A stretch of 64,000 bases of DNA from Pseudomonadota bacterium (lineage in GTDB: Bacteria > Pseudomonadota > Gammaproteobacteria > Steroidobacterales > Woeseiaceae). Under the pieces are notes generated by a model. It made no database searches. It worked only from the letters and a program-made list of their open reading frames with translations, and was not told the DNA's origin. Made by a program: the position numbers and the translations under genes. How positions within the stretch are numbered: the first letter of the stretch is position 1; each line of letters starts with the position of its first letter. Positions 47,200-56,717 of the stretch are shown here, piece after piece. The stretch spans positions 1 through 64,000 of the forward strand of contig JAQCAD010000005.1 of NCBI GenBank assembly GCA_027621915.1. Reading direction: 5' to 3'.

Positions 47200-47565
47200 A
47201 TGTCATTTATGAAAGCCTACGAAAACCAGACGTACGCGCTAATGCGAATCACAACCGGGTTTATGTTCTTCTGCCACGGGGCGTCGAAGTTCATGAACAT
47301 GCCTGACGATCGCCCAATGCATATCCAGTGGGTGGCCGGCCCAGTCGAATTGATCGGAGGCGCACTGGTTATGATCGGCATAATGACCAGCCCGGCGGCG
47401 TTTATTTGCGCCGGCATGGGCGCAGCGGCCTATTGGATGGGACATTTCAGTGCAGAGAGTTATCTGCCAATTATGAATCGTGGAGACGCCGCTGCGCTTT
47501 ACGCATTCGTATTTCTCTACATTTCAGCCAAAGGCACGGGAATCTGGGGCGTTAGTAAAGACTGA
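47200..47565 (+). CDS. DoxX-family membrane protein
   Basis: A 121-residue protein with four membrane helices. The N-terminal LMRITTGFMFFCHGASKF, GPVELIGGALVMIGI and the Trp/His-containing segment YWMGHFSAESYLPIMNRGDAA are typical of DoxX/YphA proteins. Roles reported for the family include respiratory or redox functions, but the specific one is unknown. The 274-bp gap before it contains no gene I can support. GAGGACC lies upstream of the ATG. Confidence 0.88.
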   Translation: MSFMKAYENQTYALMRITTGFMFFCHGASKFMNMPDDRPMHIQWVAGPVELIGGALVMIGIMTSPAAFICAGMGAAAYWMGHFSAESYLPIMNRGDAAALYAFVFLYISAKGTGIWGVSKD

Positions 47566-47599
47566 ATTTGAGCAGTTTCCGAGGTAGGAACAAAAAAAA

Positions 47600-47625
47600 G
47601 GCCCCGCGACAGCGGGGCCTTTTTT
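47600..47625. terminator. Bidirectional intrinsic terminator between doxX and rho
   Basis: GGCCCCGC - GACA - GCGGGGCC, followed by six T and preceded by eight A. It ends both the plus-strand doxX gene and the minus-strand trxA-rho unit. Confidence 0.93.
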
Positions 47626-47662
47626 ATTGAGACTATATTTTGCGAACGGAAGCCGATACGAA

Positions 47663-49105
47663 TTATCTTTTCATCGCTTCAAAGAATTCGGCATTCGTTT
47701 TCGTATCCTGCAGCTTGCTGAGCAGGAACTCTACCGCGGCTAACTCGTCCATCGGATGCAGAACTTTTCGAAGTATCCACATCTTCTGTAACTCATCCGG
47801 ATCCGTCAGATACTCTTCTTTTCGAGTTCCTGAACGGTTGATGTTGATCGCCGGGAAGACCCGTTTCTCCGAAATACGTCGATCCAGGTGGATTTCCATA
47901 TTGCCGGTACCCTTGAACTCTTCGTAGATAACTTCGTCCATCTTTGAACCGGTATCGACCAGCGCAGTTGCCAGGATTGTCAGGCTTCCGCCTTCTTCGA
48001 TATTTCTTGCCGCACCGAAGAAGCGCTTAGGACGATGCAATGCGTTAGCGTCGACACCACCGGTCAGTACTTTGCCTGATGAAGGCACAACGGTGTTATA
48101 CGCACGAGCGAGGCGCGTGATTGAATCCAGCAGAATAACGACATCGCGCTTGTGCTCAGTCAGCCGCTTAGCCTTTTCGATAACCATGTCCGCAACCTGC
48201 ACATGTCGGCTTGCCGGCTCATCGAATGTCGATGAGACAACTTCGCCTCGAACCGTACGTTGCATTTCGGTTACTTCTTCCGGCCGCTCATCAATCAGCA
48301 GAACGATCAGCTCTACGTCCGGATTGTTGGCGACGATGGCGGATGCGATGTTTTGCAGGAGCATCGTTTTACCGGCTTTCGGCGGGGAAACAATCAGACC
48401 ACGCTGGCCTTTACCGATTGGCGCAACCATGTCGATGATACGCGCGGTCAGATCTTCGGTACTGCCATTGCCCTGCTCGAGTTTGAGCCGCTCACGAGGA
48501 AATAGTGGCGTCAGATTCTCGAAAAGGACCTTACTGCGCGCATTCTCAGGCGCATCATGGTTGATTTCACCAACTTTTAGGAGTGCGAAATATCTTTCGC
48601 CTTCTTTGGGTGGTCGAATCAGACCGGCAACTGTGTCACCTGTGCGCAGATTGAAGCGGCGGATCTGGCTCGGCGATACGTAGATATCGTCGGGACCGGC
48701 AAGATAGGAACTATCCGCGGAACGCAGGAAGCCGAAGCCGTCCTGAAGTATTTCAAGTACGCCGTCCCCATATATGTCCTCTCCATTCTTGGCGTGAGCC
48801 CGAAGAATATTGAAGATGATGTCCTGCTTGCGAGATCGCGCGAGGTTATCGAGACCCAACGACTCGCCAAGCTCAACGAGCGCGGTCGCCGCACGGGTTT
48901 TCAATTCCGTCAGGTTCATGGCGCTCTTGGAGAGCTCCAGCTGATCGGCCGGTATGACCTCGAGGCAACCGTCATCATCCGGCATCATTTCGCCTGGAGG
49001 GCGTCTGCTTCGACGCCGGCGGCCGGTCTGGCCATTGTTACCCTGTTTTGCTTTAGTCGACTGCTTTGGCCGGCTTCTTGTTTGATTGCCCAAGTACCCT
49101 CTCAC
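47663..49105 (-). CDS. rho: Transcription termination factor Rho
   Basis: Hexameric RNA helicase that ends transcription. From MNLTELK onward it matches canonical Rho of about 418 residues: RNA-binding domain ([30 protein letters not shown] in part), Walker [12 protein letters not shown], Walker [14 protein letters not shown], and the Q/R-loops. The frame extends 62 codons upstream to a GTG at 49105 overlapping the trxA stop. The extension contains a basic stretch ([12 protein letters not shown]) and an acidic segment. If translated from GTG, Rho carries an unusual Arg-rich tail; the internal ATG at 48919 gives the standard length but has a weaker ribosome site. The upstream trxA is the conventional neighbour. 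Confidence 0.97.
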   Translation of the reverse strand: MRGYLGNQTRSRPKQSTKAKQGNNGQTGRRRRSRRPPGEMMPDDDGCLEVIPADQLELSKSAMNLTELKTRAATALVELGESLGLDNLARSRKQDIIFNILRAHAKNGEDIYGDGVLEILQDGFGFLRSADSSYLAGPDDIYVSPSQIRRFNLRTGDTVAGLIRPPKEGERYFALLKVGEINHDAPENARSKVLFENLTPLFPRERLKLEQGNGSTEDLTARIIDMVAPIGKGQRGLIVSPPKAGKTMLLQNIASAIVANNPDVELIVLLIDERPEEVTEMQRTVRGEVVSSTFDEPASRHVQVADMVIEKAKRLTEHKRDVVILLDSITRLARAYNTVVPSSGKVLTGGVDANALHRPKRFFGAARNIEEGGSLTILATALVDTGSKMDEVIYEEFKGTGNMEIHLDRRISEKRVFPAININRSGTRKEEYLTDPDELQKMWILRKVLHPMDELAAVEFLLSKLQDTKTNAEFFEAMKR

Positions 49106-49434
49106 AAATTAGTTTCCAGAAACTCAGTTAGTTGTGACTTAGACATCGCGCCCAGTTTCTGTGCGTGCACGGTGCCATTTTTGAAAAGCATCAGCGTCGG
49201 AATGCTGCGGATGCCGTATTTCGGGGGGGTATTCGGATTTTCGTCGATGTTTAGCTTTGCGACGGTCATGCGGCCCGCGTATTCGTCAGCCGCCTCGTTC
49301 AGGAGCGGTGCAATCATTTTGCACGGCCCGCACCATTCCGCCCAAAAATCCAGCAGAACGGGTACGTCCGAATTCAGAATATCGACTTCAAAGCTATCGT
49401 CGTTGGTGTATACGATCCTGTCGCTCACCGGCAA
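49102..49434 (-). CDS. trxA: Thioredoxin 1
   Basis: A 110-residue cytoplasmic thioredoxin with WCGPC at residues 34-38, the preceding [18 protein letters not shown], cis-Pro in [13 protein letters not shown], and the buried Asp. It reduces client proteins, among them MsrA and DsbD encoded elsewhere in this window. Start follows GGAGGTAATTGCC. Its stop overlaps the GTG candidate of rho. It diverges from rhlB over 248 bp. Confidence 0.98.
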   Translation of the reverse strand: MPVSDRIVYTNDDSFEVDILNSDVPVLLDFWAEWCGPCKMIAPLLNEAADEYAGRMTVAKLNIDENPNTPPKYGIRSIPTLMLFKNGTVHAQKLGAMSKSQLTEFLETNL

Positions 49435-49682
49435 TTACCTCCTAAGACTCGGGTTGGTTTTCGATTTTTAAGAATGCCCGCCGAACCGTCAGGTTCCGGC
49501 CAACATTACAATTGTGGATGACGCTGCCTCTTCAATCAGGCAATATGTCGCAGCTTTATCGCGGCTTCTCTTGGAATTCGGTGCTGGCGAAATTGGCAGG
49601 TGCGACGGGTGTCGCGTCGATGTACGGCTAATTTGACCCCTTCACGAAGCATTTTGCAAGCCCCTAATCCACATTTTCTGGC

Positions 49683-50981
49683 ATGAAATCAATGACTGAC
49701 AGCCATCTGAGCGACCTCAGATTTGACACTCTGGAATTACACGACACGCTTCGCAAAGGCATCGCAGACGCGGGGTTCGTGTTTGCGACGCCTATCCAGG
49801 CAGATACGCTGCCACTGGCGCTCAAAGGCCACGATGTCGCAGGCCAGGCACAGACAGGCACCGGCAAGACGGCGGCCTTCCTTATTGCGGCCATTCAACG
49901 GGTTTTGACCTCATCGGCCAGTGAGAGTGAGGGCAGCACGCGACAGCCAAAGATCTTCATTCTCGCGCCAACGCGCGAGCTGGCGATACAGATCAGTAAT
50001 GACGCGGAAGTACTCGCCAAACATACGGGCCTGAAGACTGGGCTGGCCTACGGTGGAACCGGCTACGAACAACAGCGAAAAACGATCGAGTCCGGTATCG
50101 ATATCCTGATTGGAACGCCCGGGCGCATCATCGATTACTTTAAACAGGGCGTGTTCAAACTGGACCAGGTGCAGGTCGCCATTCTTGATGAGGCGGACCG
50201 CATGTTCGACCTGGGATTTATCAAGGATATTCGCTATCTGCTTCGAAAATTACCGAAACCGGAAGACCGCCTGAACATGCTGTTTTCAGCAACGCTGTCG
50301 CAAAAAGTGCTGGAACTTGCTTACGAACACATGAACGAGCCGGAACTTATCCAGGTGGAACCGGACAAGGTTACGGCTGACAAAGTCAGGCAGGCGATTT
50401 TCTTTCCGTCCAACCCGGACAAGTTGCCGCTGCTGGTTGGCCTGATCCGGGAAATGGGAACCGGTCGAATCATGGTTTTTGTCAACATGAAACGAGACGC
50501 GGAAAAGGTCGAGGATTATCTGAAGGCCAACGGTATTGATGCCCAGGCAATTTCCGGCGATGTGCCACAAACGAAACGCCAGAACATGCTGAAGCGTTTC
50601 TTAAGTGGTGACCTCGCCGTGCTGATCGGGACCGATGTCGCGTCGCGCGGCCTGCACATTCCGGATGTGCAATACGTTATCAATTACGACCTGCCGCAGG
50701 ATTGCGAAGACTATGTGCACCGCATCGGCCGAACGGCGCGCGCAGGTGCTGCAGGCGATGCCATTAGCTTCGGCTGCGAGACTTACGCCATCGCATTACC
50801 GGAAATCGAAGATTTCATAGGCCACAAGATTCCGGTTGCCAGCTACAACCCTGACGATCTTCCGAAACTGATCAAGCCACCACACCGCGCGAGGAAGCCT
50901 CGCAGCGGAGGCCCCGGTGGACGAAAACCGGGTGGTGGCGGAAACCGGCCTCCAAGACGAGGTCCGCCAAGAAAACACTAG
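49683..50981 (+). CDS. rhlB: DEAD-box RNA helicase RhlB
   Basis: A 432-residue DEAD-box helicase: Q motif (FVFATPIQADTLPLALKGHD), motif I AQTGTGKT, DEAD in ILDEADRMFDLG, SAT in MLFSATLSQ, and VASRGLHIPDV and HRIGRTARAG in the second domain. A Gly/Arg/Pro-rich tail ends it. It is a component of RNA degradosomes, and the position opposite trxA-rho is the one rhlB has in E. coli. ATG 49683 or MTDS at 49692 may be the true start. Confidence 0.93.
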   Translation: MKSMTDSHLSDLRFDTLELHDTLRKGIADAGFVFATPIQADTLPLALKGHDVAGQAQTGTGKTAAFLIAAIQRVLTSSASESEGSTRQPKIFILAPTRELAIQISNDAEVLAKHTGLKTGLAYGGTGYEQQRKTIESGIDILIGTPGRIIDYFKQGVFKLDQVQVAILDEADRMFDLGFIKDIRYLLRKLPKPEDRLNMLFSATLSQKVLELAYEHMNEPELIQVEPDKVTADKVRQAIFFPSNPDKLPLLVGLIREMGTGRIMVFVNMKRDAEKVEDYLKANGIDAQAISGDVPQTKRQNMLKRFLSGDLAVLIGTDVASRGLHIPDVQYVINYDLPQDCEDYVHRIGRTARAGAAGDAISFGCETYAIALPEIEDFIGHKIPVASYNPDDLPKLIKPPHRARKPRSGGPGGRKPGGGGNRPPRRGPPRKH

Positions 50982-51014
50982 CGGGCCGAATCTGTCAGAT
51001 GGCAGCCGAACTGG

Positions 51015-51683
51015 CTAGCCAAGAAGTTCTGCTACGCCATTGATGCCGATAAAGTCGCGATTTTGACGCGCCGGGCGACGCGAGTCCGGTTGCGTAACCT
51101 GCAACAGCATTTTCACGCCGTAGTCACGAGCGCTCTGCAGTACTGACACGTTATCATCGACAAACATCGTTTTAGCGGGATCGAAGTCCTCGACCTCCTT
51201 AAGCGCATGCCAAAATGGCTGATCTTCTTTGGCGTGACCCAATGCATGAGACGTGTAAATGCCGTCGAAAAATTCGACAATACCAGTCACTTCCGTCTTG
51301 ATGTCCAGCGTATGCTGGTGAGAGTTAGTGACCATCAACAGCCTGATGTTATGTCTGGAAACCGTTTCCAGAAACTTCCTGGCGCCTGGCAGGAAATCTA
51401 TTCGCCGATTTTGGTCACGATGTAGCGCCGCAATATCAAGATTTAGCGCATTACTCCAGTGGTCCAGGCAATACCAATCGAGTTTACCCTCGAGGCTTTT
51501 CATAATCGCGCACAGACGCTGGCGCGCAGCATCTTCGGTCATGTCGTTCTGTCGTGCATATTCGGCCGGTATGTGCTCGAGCCACATGTAATTGTCATAG
51601 GCAAGGTCAAGCAAGGTCCCGTCCATGTCCAGCATGAGCGTGTCACAAACTTCGAGCAATGCTTCTATATTTTCAGGCTTCAT
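51015..51683 (-). CDS. yrfG: HAD-superfamily GMP/IMP 5'-nucleotidase (YrfG-like)
   Basis: A 222-residue haloacid-dehalogenase-like phosphatase. The catalytic DxDGT motif reads LMLDMDGTLLDL, motif II is MVTNSH, and motif IV FVDDN. The WYCLDHWSNALNLDI and HALGHAKEDQPFWHAL segments match YrfG, which dephosphorylates purine nucleotides. Start at ATG 51683; a GTG two codons earlier is possible. It diverges from cysQ with 57 bases between starts, so they share a promoter region. Confidence 0.88.
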   Translation of the reverse strand: MKPENIEALLEVCDTLMLDMDGTLLDLAYDNYMWLEHIPAEYARQNDMTEDAARQRLCAIMKSLEGKLDWYCLDHWSNALNLDIAALHRDQNRRIDFLPGARKFLETVSRHNIRLLMVTNSHQHTLDIKTEVTGIVEFFDGIYTSHALGHAKEDQPFWHALKEVEDFDPAKTMFVDDNVSVLQSARDYGVKMLLQVTQPDSRRPARQNRDFIGINGVAELLG

Positions 51684-51740
51684 TCTCACTACAATGATTT
51701 ATACTGCGCGCCCGCACAACACCATCAACAGGACGTAGAA

Positions 51741-52544
51741 ATGGGATTTGCAGATTTTATCGAGCCGGTTGTTGCGATCGCACGTCAGGCTGGCGACGCA
51801 ATTCTCGAAGTGTACGCCACCGATTTCGATGTTCAAGCCAAAGACGACGAGTCGCCGCTGACGCTGGCTGATATGGCATCGAACAGGGTTATCGTGACCG
51901 GCCTTCGCGCGTTGACCCCGGATCTGCCGATCATTTCTGAGGAATCCGGCCTGCCCGAATTCGCCGAACGCAAAAAGTGGGCCCGATACTGGCTCATCGA
52001 TCCGCTGGATGGCACGAAGGAATTTGTCAAACGAAATGGCGAATTTACGGTCAATATCGCGCTAATCGACAATCATCGCCCTGTGTTTGGCGTCGTGCAT
52101 GTGCCGGTTACGAACCGGACATTTACAGGATGTGAAGGCGCGGGTTCGGCCGTCAGAATCGGTGATGAAGCGCCTGAGAATATCCAGGTATCGAATAGGA
52201 GCGCCAGCCCGGTGCGGGTTGTTGGCAGCCGCTCTCATCGGGGTGACAGTCTTGATGCGTTGCTCGAATCCATCGGCGAAGTCGAAATGCTGCCGATGGG
52301 CAGCTCGCTCAAGTTCTGCGTCGTTGCCGAGGGCAACGCAGACATTTATCCGCGTCTCGGACCCACATCAGAGTGGGATACGGCCGCTGCGCAAGCTGTC
52401 GTCGAACAGGCTGGCGGCGCGGTACTGCAGCTGGATGGCCGTCCTCTCGACTACAATACAAAGGCAGACATCCTGAATCCGCATTTCCTGGTCACCGGAC
52501 CGGCGGATCGAAACTGGATCGACATGCTGGGCAGTAAATCCTGA
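51741..52544 (+). CDS. cysQ: 3'(2'),5'-bisphosphate nucleotidase CysQ
   Basis: Hydrolyses 3'-phosphoadenosine 5'-phosphate, recycling the by-product of sulfate assimilation. The 267-residue protein has the inositol-monophosphatase-type metal motifs SEESG, the YWLIDPLDGTKEFVKRNGEFTVNIALI block (in part), and EWDTAAAQAVVEQAGG. Start at ATG 51741, behind AGGACGTAG. The longer open frame upstream overlaps yrfG and is not coding. Confidence 0.95.
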   Translation: MGFADFIEPVVAIARQAGDAILEVYATDFDVQAKDDESPLTLADMASNRVIVTGLRALTPDLPIISEESGLPEFAERKKWARYWLIDPLDGTKEFVKRNGEFTVNIALIDNHRPVFGVVHVPVTNRTFTGCEGAGSAVRIGDEAPENIQVSNRSASPVRVVGSRSHRGDSLDALLESIGEVEMLPMGSSLKFCVVAEGNADIYPRLGPTSEWDTAAAQAVVEQAGGAVLQLDGRPLDYNTKADILNPHFLVTGPADRNWIDMLGSKS

Positions 52545-52623
52545 CTCGACACCGAAGTACGTTAATATTGTTTGAGCAACACACCAATTCAATTATCAGG
52601 AAATCGCGCCCGATTCGAAATCA

Positions 52624-52839
52624 ATGAGCGACAAGGTAGATACAGAATCGTTTAAGCAATTCGACCGGCTGAGGGACCTGCGCGAAGATCATCGCGATCT
52701 CGACTACCTTATCGATGCGCTGTCTCACGATCCGCTGGTCGATCAGCTGCGCATTCGCAGACTGAAAAAGCGACGATTGATTCTGAAAGACATGATCACG
52801 CGCCTCGAAAGCGCACTAATCCCGGACATGGATGCCTGA
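52624..52839 (+). CDS. DUF465 (YdcH-like) small protein
   Basis: A 71-residue charged helical protein. The pattern FDRLRDLREDHRDLDYLIDAL followed by RRLKKRRLILKDMITRLE is typical of DUF465, a family of short cytosolic hairpins of unknown function (quoted in part). Good start, 79 bp after cysQ. Likely part of the same transcript. Confidence 0.85.
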   Translation: MSDKVDTESFKQFDRLRDLREDHRDLDYLIDALSHDPLVDQLRIRRLKKRRLILKDMITRLESALIPDMDA

Positions 52840-52860
52840 CCAGGGATCTATCGAGTTGCT

Positions 52861-53346
52861 TTAATCTTTTTTGACTGGCCGCGACGAACTGTGAGTATGT
52901 ACTACCTTCCATTCGTTCTCGACGCGCCGAAAAAGAAATGTCTCGAAGCCGCGATTATGGATTTCGCGACTATCTTTATTCACCGTAGCCATGACTTCTA
53001 CATCAGCGATCGCCCACGCGAAGTCACCTTCCACATGGACCTCTATATCGGTCAGGGAAAGTTCGAAATCCGAAAGTGCTTCGCCTTCGGGTTCGACGTG
53101 GTGTTCGACCAGATCGGTGAGGCCTTTGTTCTGACCCCCTCCCTCAATATAACGAGCACCATCGACATCGAGGTAATGCTTCCGAAACGGCGTGCCATCA
53201 CCCTGCTCCCATCCCTTTTCAATTGCATCGATAATCGCGATGATCGCCGCTGATTCGTCTTCCTGGGCCTGAATCACCTGCGATAATGACCCACCGCTAA
53301 GCAGCACGATCAATGTAGTAATCATGGTATGCATTCGAGTATTCAT
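52861..53346 (-). CDS. Secreted NTF2/SnoaL-like protein at the 3' end of the copper operon
   Basis: About 161 residues: signal peptide (MNTRMHTMITTLIVLLSGGSLSQ) and an NTF2-like cone-shaped domain recognisable by AIIAIIDAIEKGWEQGDGTPFRKHYLDVDGAR (read in part) and VVHTHSSSR at the end. Members with this pattern are described as SgcJ/SnoaL-like. Start at ATG 53346 with GGAGAAACC. It lies 35 bp after copB on the same strand, so it may be the last gene of the copper operon, though a copper role is inferred only from position. Confidence 0.78.
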   Translation of the reverse strand: MNTRMHTMITTLIVLLSGGSLSQVIQAQEDESAAIIAIIDAIEKGWEQGDGTPFRKHYLDVDGARYIEGGGQNKGLTDLVEHHVEPEGEALSDFELSLTDIEVHVEGDFAWAIADVEVMATVNKDSREIHNRGFETFLFRRVENEWKVVHTHSSSRPVKKD

Positions 53347-53381
53347 TGGTTTCTCCATCGAAGAAGTAGATTGAACGGTCT

Positions 53382-54098
53382 TTAAAACCATGCCCGTACG
53401 CCAAGAACCCATTGTGTGTCGGACGTGTCGCCCCCGGCCGCACGTACGAAATCTGCAGTTCCACCCAAATCTCGCTGCCAGTTGACGCCAATGTAAGGCG
53501 CGAACTCGCGACGTATTTCAAAGCGCAAACGCAAACCTGCCTCGATATTTGATAAACCTGAGCCAATACCAATCGCGGGATCGTTCTGGCCATAAAAATT
53601 GACTTCAATTTCGGGTGACAATATGAGTCGTTGCGTGAGGAGCAACTCGTATTCTGCCTCCAGCCGAAGTGCCGTACGACCGGATTCACTTATGAAGAGC
53701 GCGATGTCTGTTTCGAAAAAATACGGCGCCAGTCCCTGCAAGCCAATCGCCGCCCACGTGCGGTCGGAGGATGGCTGAAAGTCATGACGGACGCCGACCT
53801 GAAAATCCCAGTAGGTGGCGACCGCCTTGCTATACAGAAATTGCAGTTCTGCCTCTTCGGTCTCCCCTGATTCGCGTTCGCCCTCGGTCTTGATCCATAG
53901 CTTGGTCAAGTCTTTGCCAAACCAGCCACTCGCATCCCACGAAAACGAACTTTCATCAGCGGCATCGCGAAACTCGACTTGATCGGCAAGCAACATGATC
54001 AACGGAGGATCATCTTCGCCATGCGCAAATGCCCCGACCGGTACGAAAACGATTCCACCCAGCCAGAACAGGTTTGCCAGCCTCAGGATTACGCGCAC
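53382..54098 (-). CDS. pcoB: Copper-resistance outer-membrane protein CopB/PcoB
   Basis: A beta-barrel outer-membrane protein that works with the CopA/PcoA oxidase. About 238 residues: signal peptide, then a CopB domain with the repeated motif LQFLYSKAVATYWDFQVGVRHDF, then LQGLAPYFFETDIALFISESGRTALRLE, and LSPEIEVNFYGQNDPAIGIGSGLSNIEAGLRLRFE (all partial). It ends in Phe as outer-membrane barrels do. GTG 54098 lies five bases after the oxidase stop. It lacks the Met-rich N-terminal segment of many CopB proteins, so copper binding may be weaker. Confidence 0.92.
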   Translation of the reverse strand: MRVILRLANLFWLGGIVFVPVGAFAHGEDDPPLIMLLADQVEFRDAADESSFSWDASGWFGKDLTKLWIKTEGERESGETEEAELQFLYSKAVATYWDFQVGVRHDFQPSSDRTWAAIGLQGLAPYFFETDIALFISESGRTALRLEAEYELLLTQRLILSPEIEVNFYGQNDPAIGIGSGLSNIEAGLRLRFEIRREFAPYIGVNWQRDLGGTADFVRAAGGDTSDTQWVLGVRAWF

Positions 54099-54103
54099 GC
54101 CAC

Positions 54104-55960
54104 TTAACTCACGACGACATGTCGAAACATGCCGGGCATGTGATACAGAAGGTGGCAATGATACGCCCATCCTCCTCTCGCATCCGCACTGACGAGGTAC
54201 GATATTTTGGATCCCGGCTGAACAATGACCGTATGCTTCCGTGGAATGTAATCCGGCTCGCCGGTTTCCAGCTCACTCCACATGCCGTGCAAATGGATCG
54301 GGTGCGTCATCATCGTGTCATTGACGAGTCTGACGCGGACGCGCTCACCGTACTTGAGCTTGACTGGATCAGCGTCGGCGAACCGGGTGCCATTGATGGA
54401 CCACATGTAACGACTCATGTTGCCGGTGAGATGCAGTTCGATCTCGCGGCCCGGGTCCCTGGCGTCCCTCGTTCGTTCCAGGTTTCGAATATCGGCGTAG
54501 GTCAGGACGCGTCGTCCATACAGACGTTTGTGGTCGCGCAAACCAATGCCTGGATCGGACAAGCCATCCTGCGGCGTCGTTGCGCGCATATCGACTTGCG
54601 GACCATACTCCGCAGAAACGTGCGTGATTGGTACCGTGCTGCCGTAGCCTGCCGGACCCGGAGCCGCCGAACCGCCCTTCAGCTCCATTTGCGGCATGCC
54701 ACTCATATCATGCTGGCTGTGATCCATCGGGGCCGGCTTCTGCAATTGGGCCATATCGTGCTGGCTATGATCCACCGTGGCCGGCTTCTGCAATTGGGCC
54801 ATGTCGTGCTGGCTATGGTCCATGCCGCCCATGCCCATATCCCTGTGTTCCAGGATCGCCGGCGGGTCCAATGGCGGTACTTCGGCCGACCAGTTGGCGT
54901 CCGGGCTCAGGATTCCCCGGGCATAGCCCGTCCTGTCGATACTTTGGGCAAATATTGTGTAGGCGCTGTCGTCGCTGGGCTCAACAATGACATCGTACGT
55001 CTCCGCTACAGCGATTCGAAATTCGTCGACAGACACGGGCTCGATGTTTTGCCCGTCGGCTGCAACTACTTTCATCTTCAGACCGGGGATGCGAATGTCG
55101 TAAATTGTCATTGCTGACGCGTTCACGAAACGCAGCCGAACTTTCTCACCCCGCTCAAAAAGACCGAGCCATCCGTCGTCGGGCGTTGCACCATTCATTA
55201 AGTATGTATACGTGTAGCCGGTAACGTCAGACAAGTCGCGATCGCTCATACGCATCTGGTTCCACATGGCGCGTTCGCTTTTTGTCTCGGCAAAGCCTTT
55301 CCTCTGAATATCACGCCAGAGGTCTGCGGCGGTGCGCTCGCGAAAGTTATAGTAGTCGCTCTGCTTTTTTAACCTGGCATATATTCTTTCCGGTTCTTCG
55401 TCGCTCCAGTCGGACAGAATGACCACATAATCACGATCATATGCGACGGGATCCGGGCCGCTCGGCTCGATAACGATAGCGCCGTACAATCCGGTCTGTT
55501 CCTGAAAATCGGAATGACTGTGGTACCAATAGGTACCGCTTTGCCGCACATCGAAACGATAGGTAAACGTCTGCCCCGGTTTGATACCGTCAAAACTAAT
55601 ACCGGGCACGCCATCCATATCGCTATCAAGAATCAAGCCATGCCAGTGGATTGACGAATCATGCGCCAGGTAGTTACTGACTCGCAGCGTGACGGTGTCC
55701 CCTTCTCGCCAACGTAAAATCGGCGCGGGCACTGTACCGTTGACAGCGGTTGCAAGACGGGTCCGGCCCGTGAAGTTGACTTCTTTATATCCAATATCCA
55801 GGTCGAATTGCTGGCCGCGGAGTTCCGGAACTGCGGCTCGGGCCGATCTTGCCGCGCCCGGAAAACCGAGTCCCAGCCAAGCGCCACTGGCCGCCACTCC
55901 GGTTACAAACCGGCGTCTCGAAAATGTCACGGGAATCCCAACTCTCCTCTTATAGATCAC
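54104..55960 (-). CDS. pcoA: Copper-resistance multicopper oxidase CopA/PcoA with a Met/His repeat
   Basis: A periplasmic multicopper oxidase of 618 residues that oxidises Cu(+). Tat signal SRRRFVTGVAASGAWLG; type 2/3 copper motifs HWHG and YWYHSHSDFQ, and the C-terminal HPIHLHG and HCHLLYHMPGM, are all present. Between about residues 375 and 425 lies a Met/His/Gln-rich stretch with 2.5 copies of a 16-residue repeat (MDHSQHDMAQLQKPAT), which likely binds copper. It starts 17 bp from the cytochrome gene and ends five bases before copB. Typical CopA/PcoA length. Confidence 0.97.
   Translation of the reverse strand: MIYKRRVGIPVTFSRRRFVTGVAASGAWLGLGFPGAARSARAAVPELRGQQFDLDIGYKEVNFTGRTRLATAVNGTVPAPILRWREGDTVTLRVSNYLAHDSSIHWHGLILDSDMDGVPGISFDGIKPGQTFTYRFDVRQSGTYWYHSHSDFQEQTGLYGAIVIEPSGPDPVAYDRDYVVILSDWSDEEPERIYARLKKQSDYYNFRERTAADLWRDIQRKGFAETKSERAMWNQMRMSDRDLSDVTGYTYTYLMNGATPDDGWLGLFERGEKVRLRFVNASAMTIYDIRIPGLKMKVVAADGQNIEPVSVDEFRIAVAETYDVIVEPSDDSAYTIFAQSIDRTGYARGILSPDANWSAEVPPLDPPAILEHRDMGMGGMDHSQHDMAQLQKPATVDHSQHDMAQLQKPAPMDHSQHDMSGMPQMELKGGSAAPGPAGYGSTVPITHVSAEYGPQVDMRATTPQDGLSDPGIGLRDHKRLYGRRVLTYADIRNLERTRDARDPGREIELHLTGNMSRYMWSINGTRFADADPVKLKYGERVRVRLVNDTMMTHPIHLHGMWSELETGEPDYIPRKHTVIVQPGSKISYLVSADARGGWAYHCHLLYHMPGMFRHVVVS
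54704..54823 (-). repeat. 48-bp in-frame tandem repeat within the multicopper oxidase gene
   Basis: Two and a half units encode MDHSQHDMAQLQKPA(T/P). The units differ by only a few bases, so the copy number may be variable between strains. The Met/His pattern fits a copper-binding flexible loop. Confidence 0.9.
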
Positions 55961-55977
55961 GAATTACCGCCCATCTC

Positions 55978-56676
55978 TCAGTCTTCATTGTGTTGATGGG
56001 TGCTGTGATCGTCCGCCGCGGGCGCTTCCTCTTCGGCAGCCTTGGCGGCCGCACCATGATCGTGCTCAGTGCCATCGTCATGCACATGTATGTCGCTTGT
56101 GGCCGATGCCTCACTCTCCTCGTGACTGTGTGCAGCACCCGGCGCCTCCTCAGCATGATGACCCTGTCCGGCGGCGGCCGTCAGCATCTGCTGGTAGCCA
56201 TCCGCATCGAGGTCGGGTAGTTTCGTCATGAATGCAACGACCGGCCAGATCGCGTCATCACCGTGCGTCGCACCCCAGGCCGGCATGCCGGTCATCATGA
56301 TGCCGTTCTTCGTGACCCAGAAAAGCTCGGCCGCCGACATCTCGGCTGCTTCGTCGGCGAGGTCCGGCGCCGGCGGGTTCAGACCCTGGCCTATCGCCTC
56401 AGGTCCGATACCTGGTGCGCCATGGCAGCCGATACACATTGAATTGAAATCGTTGATGCCGGCAAGTGCCAGCGATTCGTCAGTGAGATCCGGAACCTCC
56501 ACGTCTTTCGCACGTCGCGCTATGGATTCATGACGTGTCGCCGACAGAAACCAGCTAACCACGCTACTGTGGCCGTTGTTGGCACTTACGTCATAGATGC
56601 CGGAATACGCGAATCCGGTGATTCCCAGCACAATGATCAGTGTGACGGTGACGACCGTTAATAAGACATTTTTCAT
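55978..56676 (-). CDS. Membrane-anchored cytochrome c with a His-rich C-terminal tail
   Basis: A 232-residue protein: an N-terminal helix (about 5-25) and a class I cytochrome c domain with haem site CIGCH and axial Met in GMPAWG. The last 60 residues are rich in His, Glu, Ala and Asp (SHEESEASATSDIHVHDDGTEHDH in part) and probably chelate copper. It sits between the copper ATPase (41 bp) and the multicopper oxidase (17 bp). I infer a role as electron acceptor or copper carrier for the oxidase. Confidence 0.88.
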   Translation of the reverse strand: MKNVLLTVVTVTLIIVLGITGFAYSGIYDVSANNGHSSVVSWFLSATRHESIARRAKDVEVPDLTDESLALAGINDFNSMCIGCHGAPGIGPEAIGQGLNPPAPDLADEAAEMSAAELFWVTKNGIMMTGMPAWGATHGDDAIWPVVAFMTKLPDLDADGYQQMLTAAAGQGHHAEEAPGAAHSHEESEASATSDIHVHDDGTEHDHGAAAKAAEEEAPAADDHSTHQHNED

Positions 56677-56717
56677 GGATAGGCTTCCTTATGAATTGAC
56701 CGGCGCCATTTGGCGAT

